Source: Streptococcus sp. oral taxon 431 (GTDB lineage Bacteria; Bacillota; Bacilli; Lactobacillales; Streptococcaceae). Taken from it: DNA of 64,000 bases. The translations under genes and the position numbers were made by a program. Positions 16,672 through 29,515 of this stretch are shown here, piece by piece. The stretch covers positions 4,958-68,957 of the forward strand of contig NZ_JALDUI010000007.1 in the NCBI RefSeq assembly GCF_023115445.1, written 5' to 3'. The stretch's first letter is position 1. The number at the start of each line of letters is the position of its first letter. Under the pieces are notes generated by a model. It ran no database searches, had not been told where the DNA came from, and was given only the letters and a program-made list of their open reading frames with translations.

Positions 16672-17679
16672 ATGATTGAAACAATTTATTTCGGAACTTA
16701 CACACGTCGTTTATCCCAAGGGATTTATCAAGCTGATTTTGATACAGAAACTGGGAAACTATCCAATCTTAAACTATTTGCAGCTGAGCCAAGTCCTACC
16801 TATCTTGCATTTGATAAAGAAAATCACCTCTACACTGTCGGTAGCAAAGATGGACAAGGTGGAATTGCTGCCTATCAAACTGATGGTACTTTGCTAAACC
16901 ATGTTGTGACAGAAGGCGCTCCTCACTGTTATGTTGCAGTTGATGAGAAACGTAGCCTAGTTTATGGTGCAAATTACCACAAAGGCCAAATTCTTGTCTA
17001 CAAACGTAAAGAAGATGGTAGTCTAGAATTGGCTGATACAGTTCAGCATAGCGGTCATGGTCCTCATGAAAATCAAGCTTCTCCACATGTACACTTTACA
17101 GATTTAACACCAGATCAGTATTTAGTCACTTGCGACTTAGGTACTGATGAGGTTACTACTTATGATGTCAATCCAGAAGGAAAACTAAATAAGCTAACTA
17201 CCTACAATTGTAGTCCTGGTGCTGGTGCACGTCACCTTGTTTTTCACAACCACTACAAGATTGCTTATCTCATCTGTGAACTCAATAGTACAATTGAAGT
17301 ATTGATTTATGATGGTGTTGGTGCATTTGAAAAAATGCAAGTTATTTCTACTCTTCCTGAAGAATTTAATGACTTTAATGGAACTGCTGCAATTCGTCTC
17401 TCACAAGATGGAAAATACCTGTACGCATCAAACCGTGGTCATGATTCTATTGTAGTTTACACTATTCTAGCTGATGGTAGTTTAGAATTGTTGGAATTCG
17501 TTCCTACAAACGGGAAAACTCCTCGTGACTTTATTCTCTCGCCAGACCAAGAATTTCTTATCGCTGTTCACCAGGATTCTGATAATGCAACTGTCTTTAA
17601 ACGTAATTCAGATACTGGTCGTCTTGCAGAACTTTCCAATGATTTCCACGTTCCCGAAGCGGTTTGCGTCACATTTTAA
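16672..17679 (+). CDS. Lactonase family protein (6-phosphogluconolactonase-like, YkgB/Pgl type)
   Basis: A 335-residue seven-bladed beta-propeller of the lactonase (Pgl/YbhE) family. It would hydrolyse 6-phosphogluconolactone in the oxidative pentose phosphate pathway. The start MIETIYFGTYTRRLSQGIY, the GPHENQASPHVHF motif and the C-terminal GKTPRDFILSPDQEF are family hallmarks. The ATG lies behind AGAGGTATAGCT, and a longer frame upstream crosses the promoter and is rejected. It is monocistronic and converges on the atp operon. Confidence 0.88.
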   Translation: MIETIYFGTYTRRLSQGIYQADFDTETGKLSNLKLFAAEPSPTYLAFDKENHLYTVGSKDGQGGIAAYQTDGTLLNHVVTEGAPHCYVAVDEKRSLVYGANYHKGQILVYKRKEDGSLELADTVQHSGHGPHENQASPHVHFTDLTPDQYLVTCDLGTDEVTTYDVNPEGKLNKLTTYNCSPGAGARHLVFHNHYKIAYLICELNSTIEVLIYDGVGAFEKMQVISTLPEEFNDFNGTAAIRLSQDGKYLYASNRGHDSIVVYTILADGSLELLEFVPTNGKTPRDFILSPDQEFLIAVHQDSDNATVFKRNSDTGRLAELSNDFHVPEAVCVTF

Positions 17680-17683
17680 ACAT

Positions 17684-17723
17684 AAAAAAATGAACTTGAT
17701 TCTCAAATCAAGTTCATTTTTTT
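17684..17723. terminator. Bidirectional terminator between the lactonase gene and atpC
   Basis: AAATGAACTTGATT-CTC-AATCAAGTTCATTT with A and T runs on both sides. It can end both converging transcripts. Confidence 0.92.
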
Positions 17724-18141
17724 ATAGTTTATTTCCGACATTGATTCGGTTAATAGCACGCTGTAATGCAATCTTAGCACGACGCTCTTGGTCAATCAAG
17801 TGTTTGTCTTGCGCTTCTTCGATTTCACGTTCTGCACGAAGTTTGGCACGTTCTGCACGGCTAATATCGATATCACGAGCACGCTCAGCTGAGTCTGCAA
17901 TAATAGTAATGACATCATTAGCAATCTCAATGATTCCTCCATTTACTGCAATCCAGTTGACATGAGATTCATCATCAACTCGTTTAACTTTAACTTCATC
18001 AACTGCTAATACCGCAATCATATTTTGATGTCGTGGCAAGATCCCCATCTCACCATCCAGAGTTCGAACCGATACAAAGCTGGCATGGTGATCATAGACG
18101 AGGCCATCTGGTGTCACGATCTGGACAGTTAACTGAGCCAT
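17722..18141 (-). CDS. atpC: F-type ATP synthase subunit epsilon
   Basis: A 139-residue epsilon subunit with an N-terminal beta-sandwich ([20 protein letters not shown]) and a C-terminal helical hairpin (from [13 protein letters not shown]). It belongs to the central rotor stalk and inhibits ATP hydrolysis. It is the last gene of the atp operon and its stop touches the bidirectional terminator. Confidence 0.97.
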   Translation of the reverse strand: MAQLTVQIVTPDGLVYDHHASFVSVRTLDGEMGILPRHQNMIAVLAVDEVKVKRVDDESHVNWIAVNGGIIEIANDVITIIADSAERARDIDISRAERAKLRAEREIEEAQDKHLIDQERRAKIALQRAINRINVGNKL

Positions 18142-18151
18142 AGATCACCTC

Positions 18152-19567
<1,416 letters not shown>

Positions 19568-19595
19568 CTATTCTATATAAGATACTGTCGGTTCC

Positions 19596-19611
19596 TAGTT
19601 TTGCTAGGTCC
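19596..19611 (-). other. Hairpin between atpG and atpD
   Basis: CCTAG-CAAAA-CTAGG on the minus strand, with no T run, in the only sizeable gap inside the atp operon. It could set mRNA processing or stability, but this is inference. Confidence 0.5.
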
Positions 19612-19639
19612 TAAGTTCATTGATATGAGCAGGATGGCT

Positions 19640-20518
19640 TTATTCTAAAGCGCTAGCTCCTGCCACGATTTCTGTGATTTCTTGTGTAATCGCCGCCTGT
19701 CTGGCACGGTTATACTGGATTGTCAAATCATTAATCACTTTTTTTGCATTATCAGTCGCTGTTTGCATGGCTGTCATACCAGCAGCATTTTCAGCTGTCT
19801 TGGCATCAATAATAGCACCATAAATCATACTTTCTGCAAACTGAGGCAATAGTTGATCCAAGATTTCTTCACGACTTGTTTCAAGGTCAAATGTCAAGCT
19901 ATAGTTATCATCTGCTTCATTTGGATCCAAGTCCACGATTGGAAGCATCTGCTCCACACGCATTTGACTTGTCAGTGTATTCACGTGGTGGTTGTAGCAA
20001 ACATAAAGCTCATCAAAAAGTTCGTTTTGATACATTTCAATCGTTTTTGTAATAATCTTACGAACTTCATCAAAGCTTGGTTGGCTTGCAAGTCCACGCA
20101 ATTCATAGATTGGTTGAATACCGCGTGATTTGAAGAAATCGGCTCCCATACCACCAATACAGATGACTTCAAAATCATCACCTGAAGGATGGTATTCTTG
20201 CTGAATTTCCATGACAGCTTTTAAGATTGAAGAATTATATCCTCCAACAAGACCACGGTCAGATGTAATGACGATATAGCCTGTTTTTTTGACGGGGCGA
20301 CTGATCAACATAGGGTTAGTTGATCCGCCTGCACCATCTCCGTGGAGGATGTCTGTAACTAGTTTACGCACTTTTTGTGCATACACTTGGAAGTTACGAG
20401 CTGCTTCTTCAGAACGACCTAACTTAGCTGCAGAAACCATCTGCATAGCGTTAGTAATTTGACTAGTATTTTTTGTTGAGGCGATTTTTGTTTTAATATC
20501 ATTTAGAGATACTGCCAT
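19640..20518 (-). CDS. atpG: F-type ATP synthase subunit gamma
   Basis: A 292-residue central-shaft subunit. The N-terminal helix [20 protein letters not shown], the GLVGGYNS loop and the C-terminal helix [19 protein letters not shown] are intact. It couples rotation of the c-ring to catalysis in the alpha-beta hexamer. It follows atpA by 15 bases. Confidence 0.97.
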   Translation of the reverse strand: MAVSLNDIKTKIASTKNTSQITNAMQMVSAAKLGRSEEAARNFQVYAQKVRKLVTDILHGDGAGGSTNPMLISRPVKKTGYIVITSDRGLVGGYNSSILKAVMEIQQEYHPSGDDFEVICIGGMGADFFKSRGIQPIYELRGLASQPSFDEVRKIITKTIEMYQNELFDELYVCYNHHVNTLTSQMRVEQMLPIVDLDPNEADDNYSLTFDLETSREEILDQLLPQFAESMIYGAIIDAKTAENAAGMTAMQTATDNAKKVINDLTIQYNRARQAAITQEITEIVAGASALE

Positions 20519-20533
20519 CTGACACCTCTATTC

Positions 20534-22589
<2,056 letters not shown>

Positions 22590-22590
<1 letters not shown>

Positions 22591-23084
22591 TAAGCTTCTC
22601 CTAGCTGATCAATATACTGATCAATGAGTTCTTTATGGGCATGACCGTCAAGGTTTTGTGAGATGATTTTTCCAGCTAGACTAACTGTCAAATCTGCTAC
22701 CTCACCTTTAACGCTTTGTAAAGCCTCAGCTTTATTTTGCGCAATTTCTTGGTTAGCTTTTTCTTTCAAGCGACCAGCTTCTAGCTTAGCTTCAGCCAGA
22801 ATATCTGATTTGCTCTTTTCAGCTGTTTCCTTTGCATTCTCGATAATCGTTTTAGCTTCGGTACGGCTACCTGCTAGCTCAGCCTCTCGCTTACTTGCTA
22901 GTTCCTCAGCCTTTTTACGAGCTTCCTCAGCACCATCAATATCTGAAGAAATCTTTTCAGCACGTTGATCCAAAATACTGGTAATATTTCCCCAAGCATA
23001 TTTCTTAACTAAAAAAATTAATAAAAGGAAGGAACCAGCGATAAGAATAAAGTCACCGATAATGGTACTAATAGTTAAATCCAT
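22590..23084 (-). CDS. atpF: F-type ATP synthase subunit b
   Basis: A 164-residue peripheral-stalk subunit with one N-terminal membrane segment (about residues 7-27) and a long charged coiled coil, rich in alanine, glutamate and lysine. It anchors delta and F1 to the membrane. GGAGGATTAGAAG precedes the ATG. Confidence 0.97.
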
Positions 23085-23102
23085 CTTCTAATCCTCCTCT
23101 AC

Positions 23103-23819
23103 TTACTCTTCCTCACCATTTACCTTTTTACCAATGTACATAGAAGACAACATGGTAAATACATACGCTTGAATACATGAAATGAAAATTGAAAAGGCTG
23201 TCCATAACATGTTTGCAATAAAGGCAAAAGGATACCAATAAAAGGCATATTGTGACAAGGCTAATAACAATCCTGCCAAGACCTCACCGGCGAAAATATT
23301 TCCGTAAATCCGAATCGCCAAGGAGGCAAAATTGGTGAACTCTTCTAAAACGTTCATCGGAGTCATAAAGCCAGGAGTAACAAATGCTCTCAAATATTCT
23401 TTAACGCCTCTACGACGAATTCCTTCTACATGGGCGATCAAAGTGATCAATAAGGAGAGGGATAAATCGTATCCAAGGTTGGCTGTTGGGGAAGTCCACA
23501 AGTTATAACCGTTTGTTGTTTGTACTTTTGCCATTAAGCCAATATTGTTGGCAACCAAGATAAACAGAAATAGAGAGAACAAGAACAAGGAATAATCCTT
23601 GATATATGAATCTCCAATGTTTGGTTTTGTAAAACCAATCACAAAGTCATAAATCATCTCAAGAGCATTCTGTTTGCCCTTTGGACGGATGGCCATTTTA
23701 CGACTTGCCCAGTAGACAAAGGCAAAAACCATCAAAACAGTTACAAGAGACATGGCAAGCAGGGTCAAATCAAAGGATATTGGTCCAATATTAACGGTTG
23801 GATTCAAACTTTCTTCCAT
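23103..23819 (-). CDS. atpB: F-type ATP synthase subunit a
   Basis: A 238-residue membrane subunit with five to six membrane helices that forms the proton path against the c-ring. The essential arginine is in the [14 protein letters not shown] segment. GGAGGTGTCAAACC precedes the ATG. Confidence 0.97.
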   Translation of the reverse strand: MEESLNPTVNIGPISFDLTLLAMSLVTVLMVFAFVYWASRKMAIRPKGKQNALEMIYDFVIGFTKPNIGDSYIKDYSLFLFSLFLFILVANNIGLMAKVQTTNGYNLWTSPTANLGYDLSLSLLITLIAHVEGIRRRGVKEYLRAFVTPGFMTPMNVLEEFTNFASLAIRIYGNIFAGEVLAGLLLALSQYAFYWYPFAFIANMLWTAFSIFISCIQAYVFTMLSSMYIGKKVNGEEE

Positions 23820-23851
23820 GGTTTGACACCTCCATTTCTAAATAGAGTTGT

Positions 23852-24052
23852 CTATTTGATAACGAATGACATCGCCAAGGTTACAAAGAAAGTTCCTTCG
23901 ATAAAGGCAATCCCCATGATCATCAAACTACGCAATTGAGGGATGATATCTGGTTGGCGTGCTGCAGATTTGAACAAACCGTTCATCAAAAATCCTTCTG
24001 CAAGAGATACACCCATACAGGCAAGACATAGACCGAAAAATGTTAAATTCAT
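23852..24052 (-). CDS. atpE: F-type ATP synthase subunit c
   Basis: A 66-residue hairpin of two membrane helices that forms the rotor ring. The proton-carrying carboxylate is E52 in [10 protein letters not shown], and the polar loop is ARQPD (31-35). G20, M23 and A49, positions where pneumococcal optochin-resistance changes occur, carry the unmutated residues. Other positions differ from the pneumococcal sequence as I recall it. It is the first gene of the operon, in the streptococcal order c-a-b. Confidence 0.97.
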   Translation of the reverse strand: MNLTFFGLCLACMGVSLAEGFLMNGLFKSAARQPDIIPQLRSLMIMGIAFIEGTFFVTLAMSFVIK

Positions 24053-24089
24053 GACGAATTCTCCTTTTTTAAATTAAATTTACTTCCCT

Positions 24090-24118
24090 AGTTTAGTCCT
24101 AAAATTTGCTTTTGTCAA
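24090..24118 (-). promoter_or_regulatory. Promoter of the atp operon
   Basis: A consensus TTGACA and TAAACT are 17 bases apart on the minus strand. The expected start lies near 24083. Confidence 0.8.
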
Positions 24119-24131
24119 CTCTTTACTAGCA

Positions 24132-24146
24132 TTGAAAGCGTTTCTA
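24132..24146. promoter_or_regulatory. Candidate cre (CcpA) site upstream of the atp promoter
   Basis: TTGAAAGCGTTTCTA matches WTGNAANCGNWNNCW at all but one fixed position, in either orientation. Its centre is about 56 bases upstream of the predicted start, a position used for CcpA activation in other Firmicutes. Confidence 0.55.
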
Positions 24147-24242
24147 ATCATTTATTTCTATTTTTATGATTTTCAAGACAATTATATAGAAAATTTTAAT
24201 GTCTTTTCAGGTTATTTTTCTTATCTTTCCTATTTTTCTGAA

Positions 24243-24276
24243 AAGAAAAATCCAAGTTTCAAAACCTGGATTTATC
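24243..24276 (-). terminator. Terminator after the CHY zinc-finger gene
   Basis: AAATCCAGGTTT-TG-AAACTTGGATTT followed by TTC and further T on the minus strand. Confidence 0.8.
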
Positions 24277-24281
24277 GTTTC

Positions 24282-24593
24282 TTATTTAAAATAATAGGAA
24301 TGGTGGCTCTGGCAAGCTAGATTAAAGAGTGTTGCACAATAAGGACAGCTCCCCTTTTCTCTATACTCCTCATAAGTTAGGTTCTTCTTACAGGAACCAC
24401 ATAAGATAGGTTTATCCTGTTTAAGTCTTAAAGGATAGGGAGAAAATGTGTGCTCCTCTAGCGCATTGTGACACTGATAACAGGCATAGTATTTCTTACA
24501 CTCATTACACTGGAGCGCTACGATATCTTTATCACTATGGTAATGAACACATCTGCTTTCATCATCTACTAGTAATCCATGAGCTTGAACCAT
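24282..24593 (-). CDS. CHY-type zinc-finger protein
   Basis: A 103-residue protein with at least seven cysteines and several histidines in the CHY zinc-finger pattern: RCVHYHSDKD, ALQCNECKKYYACYQCH, then ILCGSCKK and GSCPYCATLF. Such domains bind up to three zinc ions. In bacteria they usually occur as small stand-alone proteins of unknown role. It begins 13 bases after the U32-family gene and is probably in its operon. Confidence 0.85.
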   Translation of the reverse strand: MVQAHGLLVDDESRCVHYHSDKDIVALQCNECKKYYACYQCHNALEEHTFSPYPLRLKQDKPILCGSCKKNLTYEEYREKGSCPYCATLFNLACQSHHSYYFK

Positions 24594-24606
24594 TGACTTT
24601 CCTTAT

Positions 24607-25893
24607 CTAGGCACGAACTGTAACGCTTGTTCCATCTTCTTTGTAAAGATTAATCAAACCTTCTTTCAAAGCACGGACCATATCACCTGCTTGTACTGGT
24701 TGTGGAACCTTGATAGTTAAAAGTTCCATTGGATTTGGTGCACGGTCAATCTTGTTACCTTTGGCATCATGAAGGTCTTCGATATAAGTTTCAAAATGGC
24801 GGAAACCTGGGCCATAAAACTCAACTTGGTCTCCTTCGTTGATAACGTTACGTTGGCGAATAGTTGCTGTTTGCGTTGCATCATCATAAGATACTACTTC
24901 AGCAACAAACTTGTATTCTGGAATCTTACGACGAGCACCGAACAGTTGTTCGTTTTCAGATGGTGTTCCGTAATAGAAACCTGTAGCCAATTCACGTTGA
25001 GCTACCTTCCACATTTCATCAATCAAGTCTTGCTTGATAGCTTCAAACTTTTCAGGACTTTCAAGGTAGGCATCAACGGCAGCCTTGTAGCAGTTTGTCA
25101 CTGTTGAAACATAGTGGATAGACTTCATACGACCTTCAATTTTAAGACTGTCCACACCATTTTCAATCATATCTGGGATATGGTCAATCATAGACATATC
25201 AACCGCAGACATGGAGAACTCTTCAGGAATTTCTCCCTTGAGACTCTTACGCTCTTTACCAAATGGCATATCGTAAAGGTCATATTTCCAACGGCAAGAT
25301 TGTGAACATCCACCACGGTTGGCGTCACGCATACTCATATGGTTAGAAAGCGTACAACGACCAGAGTAGGAAATACACATCGCACCATGTACGAATGCTT
25401 CGATTTCCACATCTGTACGTTTTCGGATTTCTGCCAGTTCTTCCATGGAAACCTCACGCGCCAAAACAACGCGAGTCAATCCAAGTTCTTTCCAGAATTC
25501 AAGAGTTTCATAGTTGGTCGCACTAGCTTGTGTTGAAAGGTGGATTTCAAGTCCTGGTGCTTCTGTTGCTGCAATCATGATTAAGGCAGGGTCAGAAACG
25601 ATAACCGCTGCAATACCAATATCACGCAACTTACGGAACCATTCTCCGGCACCTTCTTCATTTCCTTCGTGCATAACCATATTAGCAGCCACATATACCT
25701 TAGCTCCATACTTAGCCGCGAACTGAACTCCTTCTTCCATTTGTTCGAAAGTGAAGTTACCAGCACGGCTACGTAGACCATAGGCCTGACCACCGATAAA
25801 GACAGCATCTGCTCCGTATTGAACAGCTACTTTTAGTTTTTCAAGAGTTCCTGCAGGTGATAGAACCTCAGGACGTTTCAAAGTTTTTGTCAT
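24607..25893 (-). CDS. Peptidase U32 family protein (tRNA-hydroxylation type)
   Basis: A 428-residue protein of the U32 collagenase-like family. The family signature EAFVHGAMCISYSGRC is present, followed by RGGCSQSCRWKYD. Both carry conserved cysteines that could bind an Fe-S cluster. Homologues in E. coli and Bacillus (TrhP) hydroxylate U34 of tRNA, and others were described as collagenases. The sequence alone does not decide between them, though the tRNA role is better supported by genetics. The start is the ATG after AGGAGAAAAA. The longer frame upstream is rejected. Confidence 0.88.
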   Translation of the reverse strand: MTKTLKRPEVLSPAGTLEKLKVAVQYGADAVFIGGQAYGLRSRAGNFTFEQMEEGVQFAAKYGAKVYVAANMVMHEGNEEGAGEWFRKLRDIGIAAVIVSDPALIMIAATEAPGLEIHLSTQASATNYETLEFWKELGLTRVVLAREVSMEELAEIRKRTDVEIEAFVHGAMCISYSGRCTLSNHMSMRDANRGGCSQSCRWKYDLYDMPFGKERKSLKGEIPEEFSMSAVDMSMIDHIPDMIENGVDSLKIEGRMKSIHYVSTVTNCYKAAVDAYLESPEKFEAIKQDLIDEMWKVAQRELATGFYYGTPSENEQLFGARRKIPEYKFVAEVVSYDDATQTATIRQRNVINEGDQVEFYGPGFRHFETYIEDLHDAKGNKIDRAPNPMELLTIKVPQPVQAGDMVRALKEGLINLYKEDGTSVTVRA

Positions 25894-25938
25894 TTTTTCT
25901 CCTATTTGCAATATAAAAGTTTGACACCAATCTTAACT

Positions 25939-25967
25939 ATTTTATAGTAAACAGGGTTCAAAATCAA
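25939..25967 (-). promoter_or_regulatory. Promoter of the U32-CHY operon
   Basis: TTGATT and TAAAAT are 17 bases apart on the minus strand, in the short gap after comEC. No comEC terminator is visible there. Confidence 0.6.
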
Positions 25968-26015
25968 GCCTTGAATGATTGTTTAGACAATTTTAATTTT
26001 CTTGAAAAGCTAAGC

Positions 26016-28226
26016 TCAACGAACTGTTTCTATTTGCCAAGCACTCCAACCTTTAAAACGAATGGCGCCCTTTTGATTCGTTTGGTATATCGAATTCCCA
26101 AGTTCTTGGTTACTTTCCCCATTTTTTTCTTTGAATTTTTTCTTCTTGTCTACCGAAATGACCGTGATTTTAGGGTGTACATTTTTGAAGATTTCGATAT
26201 CTGTCTTTTTCTTCGATGCTTGCTGATGAGTTATTACTACATCTGCTTGGAGTTTTGAGGAATGACTCGTCAAGAACTTTTCCTCTATATTTCCAGTAAC
26301 TAGAAAGGTTTGGTTTAGTAACTTTCCATACATTGTAATTGAATCATTTTTATCCTTATTTTGAGTTTCGATTACTTCCAAACTACTCCCAAAAACAAAT
26401 AAGCTGTCTCCTTTTTTAATTGAACGTAGGTTGACTTTTCTCTCCTTCAGCTTATCCATAAATTCTCTTTTAGATAATGTTTCTTCAGTTACTAGGATCT
26501 CTTCAAGCTCGAAGGCTTTACTCATTTCTAACACATGATCTAACTGCTTAGTATCACTAGTCGTTAAAACCAGCTGATCAATCTTGGCCACTCCTCGACT
26601 TTTCAGATAAGGAATTAAACTACGTTTGGCATTGCTGGTAATAGCTTTCTCCTGCCAGACTTCTTTCTTTTCAACTGCTAGCTTTTCACCAACATCCAGT
26701 AGTATGGTCTTTCCTGTCATGTCTCTTAGGAAAATGCTTCGTCCCTGTTCCATATCTAGGACTGTGATTTCATTTTCTAGTGGATGCTTGGTTACTAAAA
26801 AGAGTGAGATGGCAACTATAACAAGTATAGATATTTTTTTCACATTCTTTCGATAGTCGTAGATGAGAGCTAAAGTAATCAAAAGAAGGATTAAAATCCA
26901 AAGACTCGGCTGACCAAAAACAAGAGGTCTCGTAGATAGCTGAGAAATATATCGTATGATGTTTTCTAGCCATTCAAATAGAAAGTTGAACTGGGTGATG
27001 GGATATATAAATGACAGACAGAAGAGAATCGATAAGAGTGGTAACAGAACCATATCAAATAATAATGAAAAAGCAAAGGTCAAAAGAATGGACCACGGTT
27101 GAAATTCAGAAAAGTAAAAAGATAAAATTGGCAGAATTCCCAAGGAAATAATACAACTCTCTCTAATCAAACCTTTTATCCCTGCTACTTCCTCACCAGT
27201 CATTGTCAGAATAAAGGCATACGCACAGGAAAGAACTCCCCCAGCAGTTAAGAAAAAGTTCGGTATGATTAAAAATAGAATAAGAATCGTTAAAGCAAAA
27301 TTATCCAGTGACTTAAAGCCATGCTGAGCCAATAGCTTTTGTAGAAGACTACGAATAACTGAAGCTGAAAATCCTGTCAAGCCTGCATAAAACAAAGAAA
27401 AGGGATAAGTTAGCCATTTGAACTTCTCTTGTGTCAAGCCCAATCGCAAGAGTGACTTTTTAAAAGCATCCATGAAAAATCCCACTTGCATTCCAGATAA
27501 AGCAAACAGGTGAATAATCCCTAGACTGGAATAAAGTTCGTTCATTTCCTCAAAGTCTGTATCTAAGTGTCCCAATAAAAGACCTGTCATATAGTTGCGC
27601 ATGGGGTCAGGAAAATTCCGTTTAATCCAGACAACTGCTTTTCTTCGCAAACTAGATAGATTTTCTCCAATATCCCAACTGGAAATTTGCTTTAATTCCA
27701 CAATTTCGGATATGGTTAAGGTCTGATAAATTCCTTGCGTTTTGAGATAGTTTCGATAATCAAAACCCGCAAAATTACTGGCTCCTTGAGGACTAGCTAA
27801 CTTGCCTTTCACAACCATTTCATGCAGATCAGACAACTCTTGATATTTTTCCTTTTCAGCTTCTGACTGGAGTTTATAATAAACCTGAAAGAGTCTGCCC
27901 TCAGCCTTGCCACGAAAAGATAAGCTATCTCCATTTACTTTGATGGTATCCGGTAATATTCGCACTGTATCAACCGTGTCTACAAGATTCCGATTGGCTT
28001 CTTCTTGCTGCCATTTTTGAAAAATAAACCAACTCCCAAATATGCTGCAAATCAAGAGGACCTTGGTTACCGTCTTCCATGGAAATTGGAAAAAGAGGCA
28101 GACTAGTAAAAAGACAAAGCCCAAAAGTGCTAAGAAATTTGCTGAAAAGATTGCATAATAGAGCCATAGCAAAAGAAAACTAAGATAGATTTTTGGAATT
28201 GGAAAGCGACTAATCCACTGTAACAT
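26016..28226 (-). CDS. comEC: ComEC DNA-uptake channel
   Basis: A 736-residue membrane protein that carries single-stranded DNA across the membrane during natural transformation. Order of parts: N-terminal membrane segments, an OB-like periplasmic domain (about residues 60-220), the central competence domain with GLLLGHLDTDF and LFALSGMQVGFFMDAF and many membrane helices, and a C-terminal metallo-beta-lactamase-like domain (from VLDMEQGRSIFLRD). The metal-binding HxxxDH motif of that last domain looks degenerate (TTSDTKQLDH, near residue 555). The start overlaps comEA by 17 bases, and the pair is under the SigX com-box. Confidence 0.95.
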   Translation of the reverse strand: MLQWISRFPIPKIYLSFLLLWLYYAIFSANFLALLGFVFLLVCLFFQFPWKTVTKVLLICSIFGSWFIFQKWQQEEANRNLVDTVDTVRILPDTIKVNGDSLSFRGKAEGRLFQVYYKLQSEAEKEKYQELSDLHEMVVKGKLASPQGASNFAGFDYRNYLKTQGIYQTLTISEIVELKQISSWDIGENLSSLRRKAVVWIKRNFPDPMRNYMTGLLLGHLDTDFEEMNELYSSLGIIHLFALSGMQVGFFMDAFKKSLLRLGLTQEKFKWLTYPFSLFYAGLTGFSASVIRSLLQKLLAQHGFKSLDNFALTILILFLIIPNFFLTAGGVLSCAYAFILTMTGEEVAGIKGLIRESCIISLGILPILSFYFSEFQPWSILLTFAFSLLFDMVLLPLLSILFCLSFIYPITQFNFLFEWLENIIRYISQLSTRPLVFGQPSLWILILLLITLALIYDYRKNVKKISILVIVAISLFLVTKHPLENEITVLDMEQGRSIFLRDMTGKTILLDVGEKLAVEKKEVWQEKAITSNAKRSLIPYLKSRGVAKIDQLVLTTSDTKQLDHVLEMSKAFELEEILVTEETLSKREFMDKLKERKVNLRSIKKGDSLFVFGSSLEVIETQNKDKNDSITMYGKLLNQTFLVTGNIEEKFLTSHSSKLQADVVITHQQASKKKTDIEIFKNVHPKITVISVDKKKKFKEKNGESNQELGNSIYQTNQKGAIRFKGWSAWQIETVR

Positions 28227-28851
28227 ACTCTTTTAACTTTTCTATCGTTTTTGCACCAATACCAGAAACCTTTTTGAGCTCATCAACTGACTTAAACTTA
28301 CCGTTGGAATCACGATGGTCAATAATATCTTGAGCACGTTTAGCACCTAAGCCTTTGACTTGTTTCAGTTCCTCTAAACTGGCTTTATTGAGATTGACTT
28401 TCTTATTTTCCTTGCTGTTAGAAGCATTTGATTGTGTTGCTTGACTGGTAGCTTCTTCCTTAGTTGGAACATAGACAAGTGCTTCGTCACTAATTTTCTG
28501 AGCAAGATTGATAGATTTATTGTCTGCATTATCTGTCAGTCCACCAGCTTTTTGAACAGCATCATTGATACGACTTCCAACTGGCAAATCATAAATCCCT
28601 GGTGTTTTGACAGCCCCTTTGACATCGACAGTAATCAGATCTTGCTCCACTACTTCTTCCTTCTGATTTCCATCTTCCTTTTCATCCGTCGAATCCTTTG
28701 GAACAGCTATAACTTCAGACTGCAAATTACTTTCCTTAGCAGGTGTTTGAGCGACTGGTTTTAGGAGGAAAAATCCACCCAAGACCAAACCCAAACTAAC
28801 ACAGATAACGATAATTTTATATTCTTTGATTTTCTCAATAAGTTCTTCCAT
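28210..28851 (-). CDS. comEA: ComEA DNA receptor
   Basis: A 213-residue competence protein. One membrane segment lies near the N-terminus (about residues 12-30), followed by an acidic linker and a SLBB-like stretch (DVKGAVKTPGIYDLPVGSRI). Two helix-hairpin-helix motifs at the C-terminus (VNLNKASLEELKQVKGLGAK and a repeat) bind double-stranded DNA. It passes DNA to ComEC. AGAGGAG precedes the ATG and a perfect com-box lies 20 bases upstream. Confidence 0.96.
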   Translation of the reverse strand: MEELIEKIKEYKIIVICVSLGLVLGGFFLLKPVAQTPAKESNLQSEVIAVPKDSTDEKEDGNQKEEVVEQDLITVDVKGAVKTPGIYDLPVGSRINDAVQKAGGLTDNADNKSINLAQKISDEALVYVPTKEEATSQATQSNASNSKENKKVNLNKASLEELKQVKGLGAKRAQDIIDHRDSNGKFKSVDELKKVSGIGAKTIEKLKEYVTVD

Positions 28852-28870
28852 ATTTTCTCCTCTCTTAGCT

Positions 28871-28878
28871 TATTCGTA
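28871..28878 (-). promoter_or_regulatory. Com-box (SigX/ComX -10) for comEA-comEC
   Basis: The minus strand reads TACGAATA, the exact com-box (cin-box) of streptococcal late competence genes, followed by the comEA ribosome-binding site. Confidence 0.92.
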
Positions 28879-28886
28879 AGAGAAAG

Positions 28887-28918
28887 AAAAAACAGCTGAA
28901 AAATCTTTTCAACTGCTT
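28887..28918 (-). terminator. Terminator between the acetyltransferase gene and comEA
   Basis: CAGTTGAAAA-G-ATTTTTCAGCTG hairpin followed by six T on the minus strand, directly before the com-box. Confidence 0.75.
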
Positions 28919-29486
28919 ACTTATTTGCAAAATAATCCTCCTTGGTTAAAATGTAATGTACACGTGTTACAATTCGTCCTGGTTCTTTATAGTCCATTCT
29001 AGCATATGGTTCTTCGTGGGAGAAGTGCATACCTGATTTCTCCATGACTTTTCCTGACGCAGGATTATCCTTATCGTGAAGGGCCGTCAACTTATTCATC
29101 CCAATCTTTTCAAAAGCCAGTTCAATTACAGCTCTGTTGGCTTCTGTCGTCAAACCTTGATTCCAATATTTTTGATGGATAATATAACCAATGGCTGCCT
29201 TCTTAAGAACAGTGTCCATCTTGTGCAGGTCAATAGTTCCGATAAACTCTCCAGTACTTTTTAGTTCAATTCCCCATCGCCCCAAGGGATTGGCTAGATA
29301 AAACTGGGCAATATTATTCTTGGTTTCCTCTAAACTTTGATTGGTTGGAAAAGTATAGCGTGTATTTTCTATATCTGAGGCATACTCAAACATAGCTTCT
29401 GCATCATCGAGCGTTACTGGTCTAAGCACTAAGCGTTCTGTTTCGATAATTGGATGCTTAGCTAGTTTGATAAATAGTGATTCCAT
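28917..29486 (-). CDS. GNAT acetyltransferase, RimJ/RimL-like
   Basis: A 189-residue GNAT-family N-acetyltransferase. The start ETERLVLRPVTLDDAEAMF, the GTIDLHKMD strand, the acetyl-CoA pyrophosphate-binding region IGYIIHQKYWNQGLTTEA and the C-terminal DNPASGKVMEKSGM are family features. It belongs to the ribosomal-protein acetyltransferase-like group (RimJ/RimL), but many members act on other substrates. It is monocistronic, between its own promoter and a terminator. Confidence 0.88.
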   Translation of the reverse strand: MESLFIKLAKHPIIETERLVLRPVTLDDAEAMFEYASDIENTRYTFPTNQSLEETKNNIAQFYLANPLGRWGIELKSTGEFIGTIDLHKMDTVLKKAAIGYIIHQKYWNQGLTTEANRAVIELAFEKIGMNKLTALHDKDNPASGKVMEKSGMHFSHEEPYARMDYKEPGRIVTRVHYILTKEDYFANK

Positions 29487-29515
29487 GATTACACCTCCGA
29501 AAATAGGTTGCTAAA

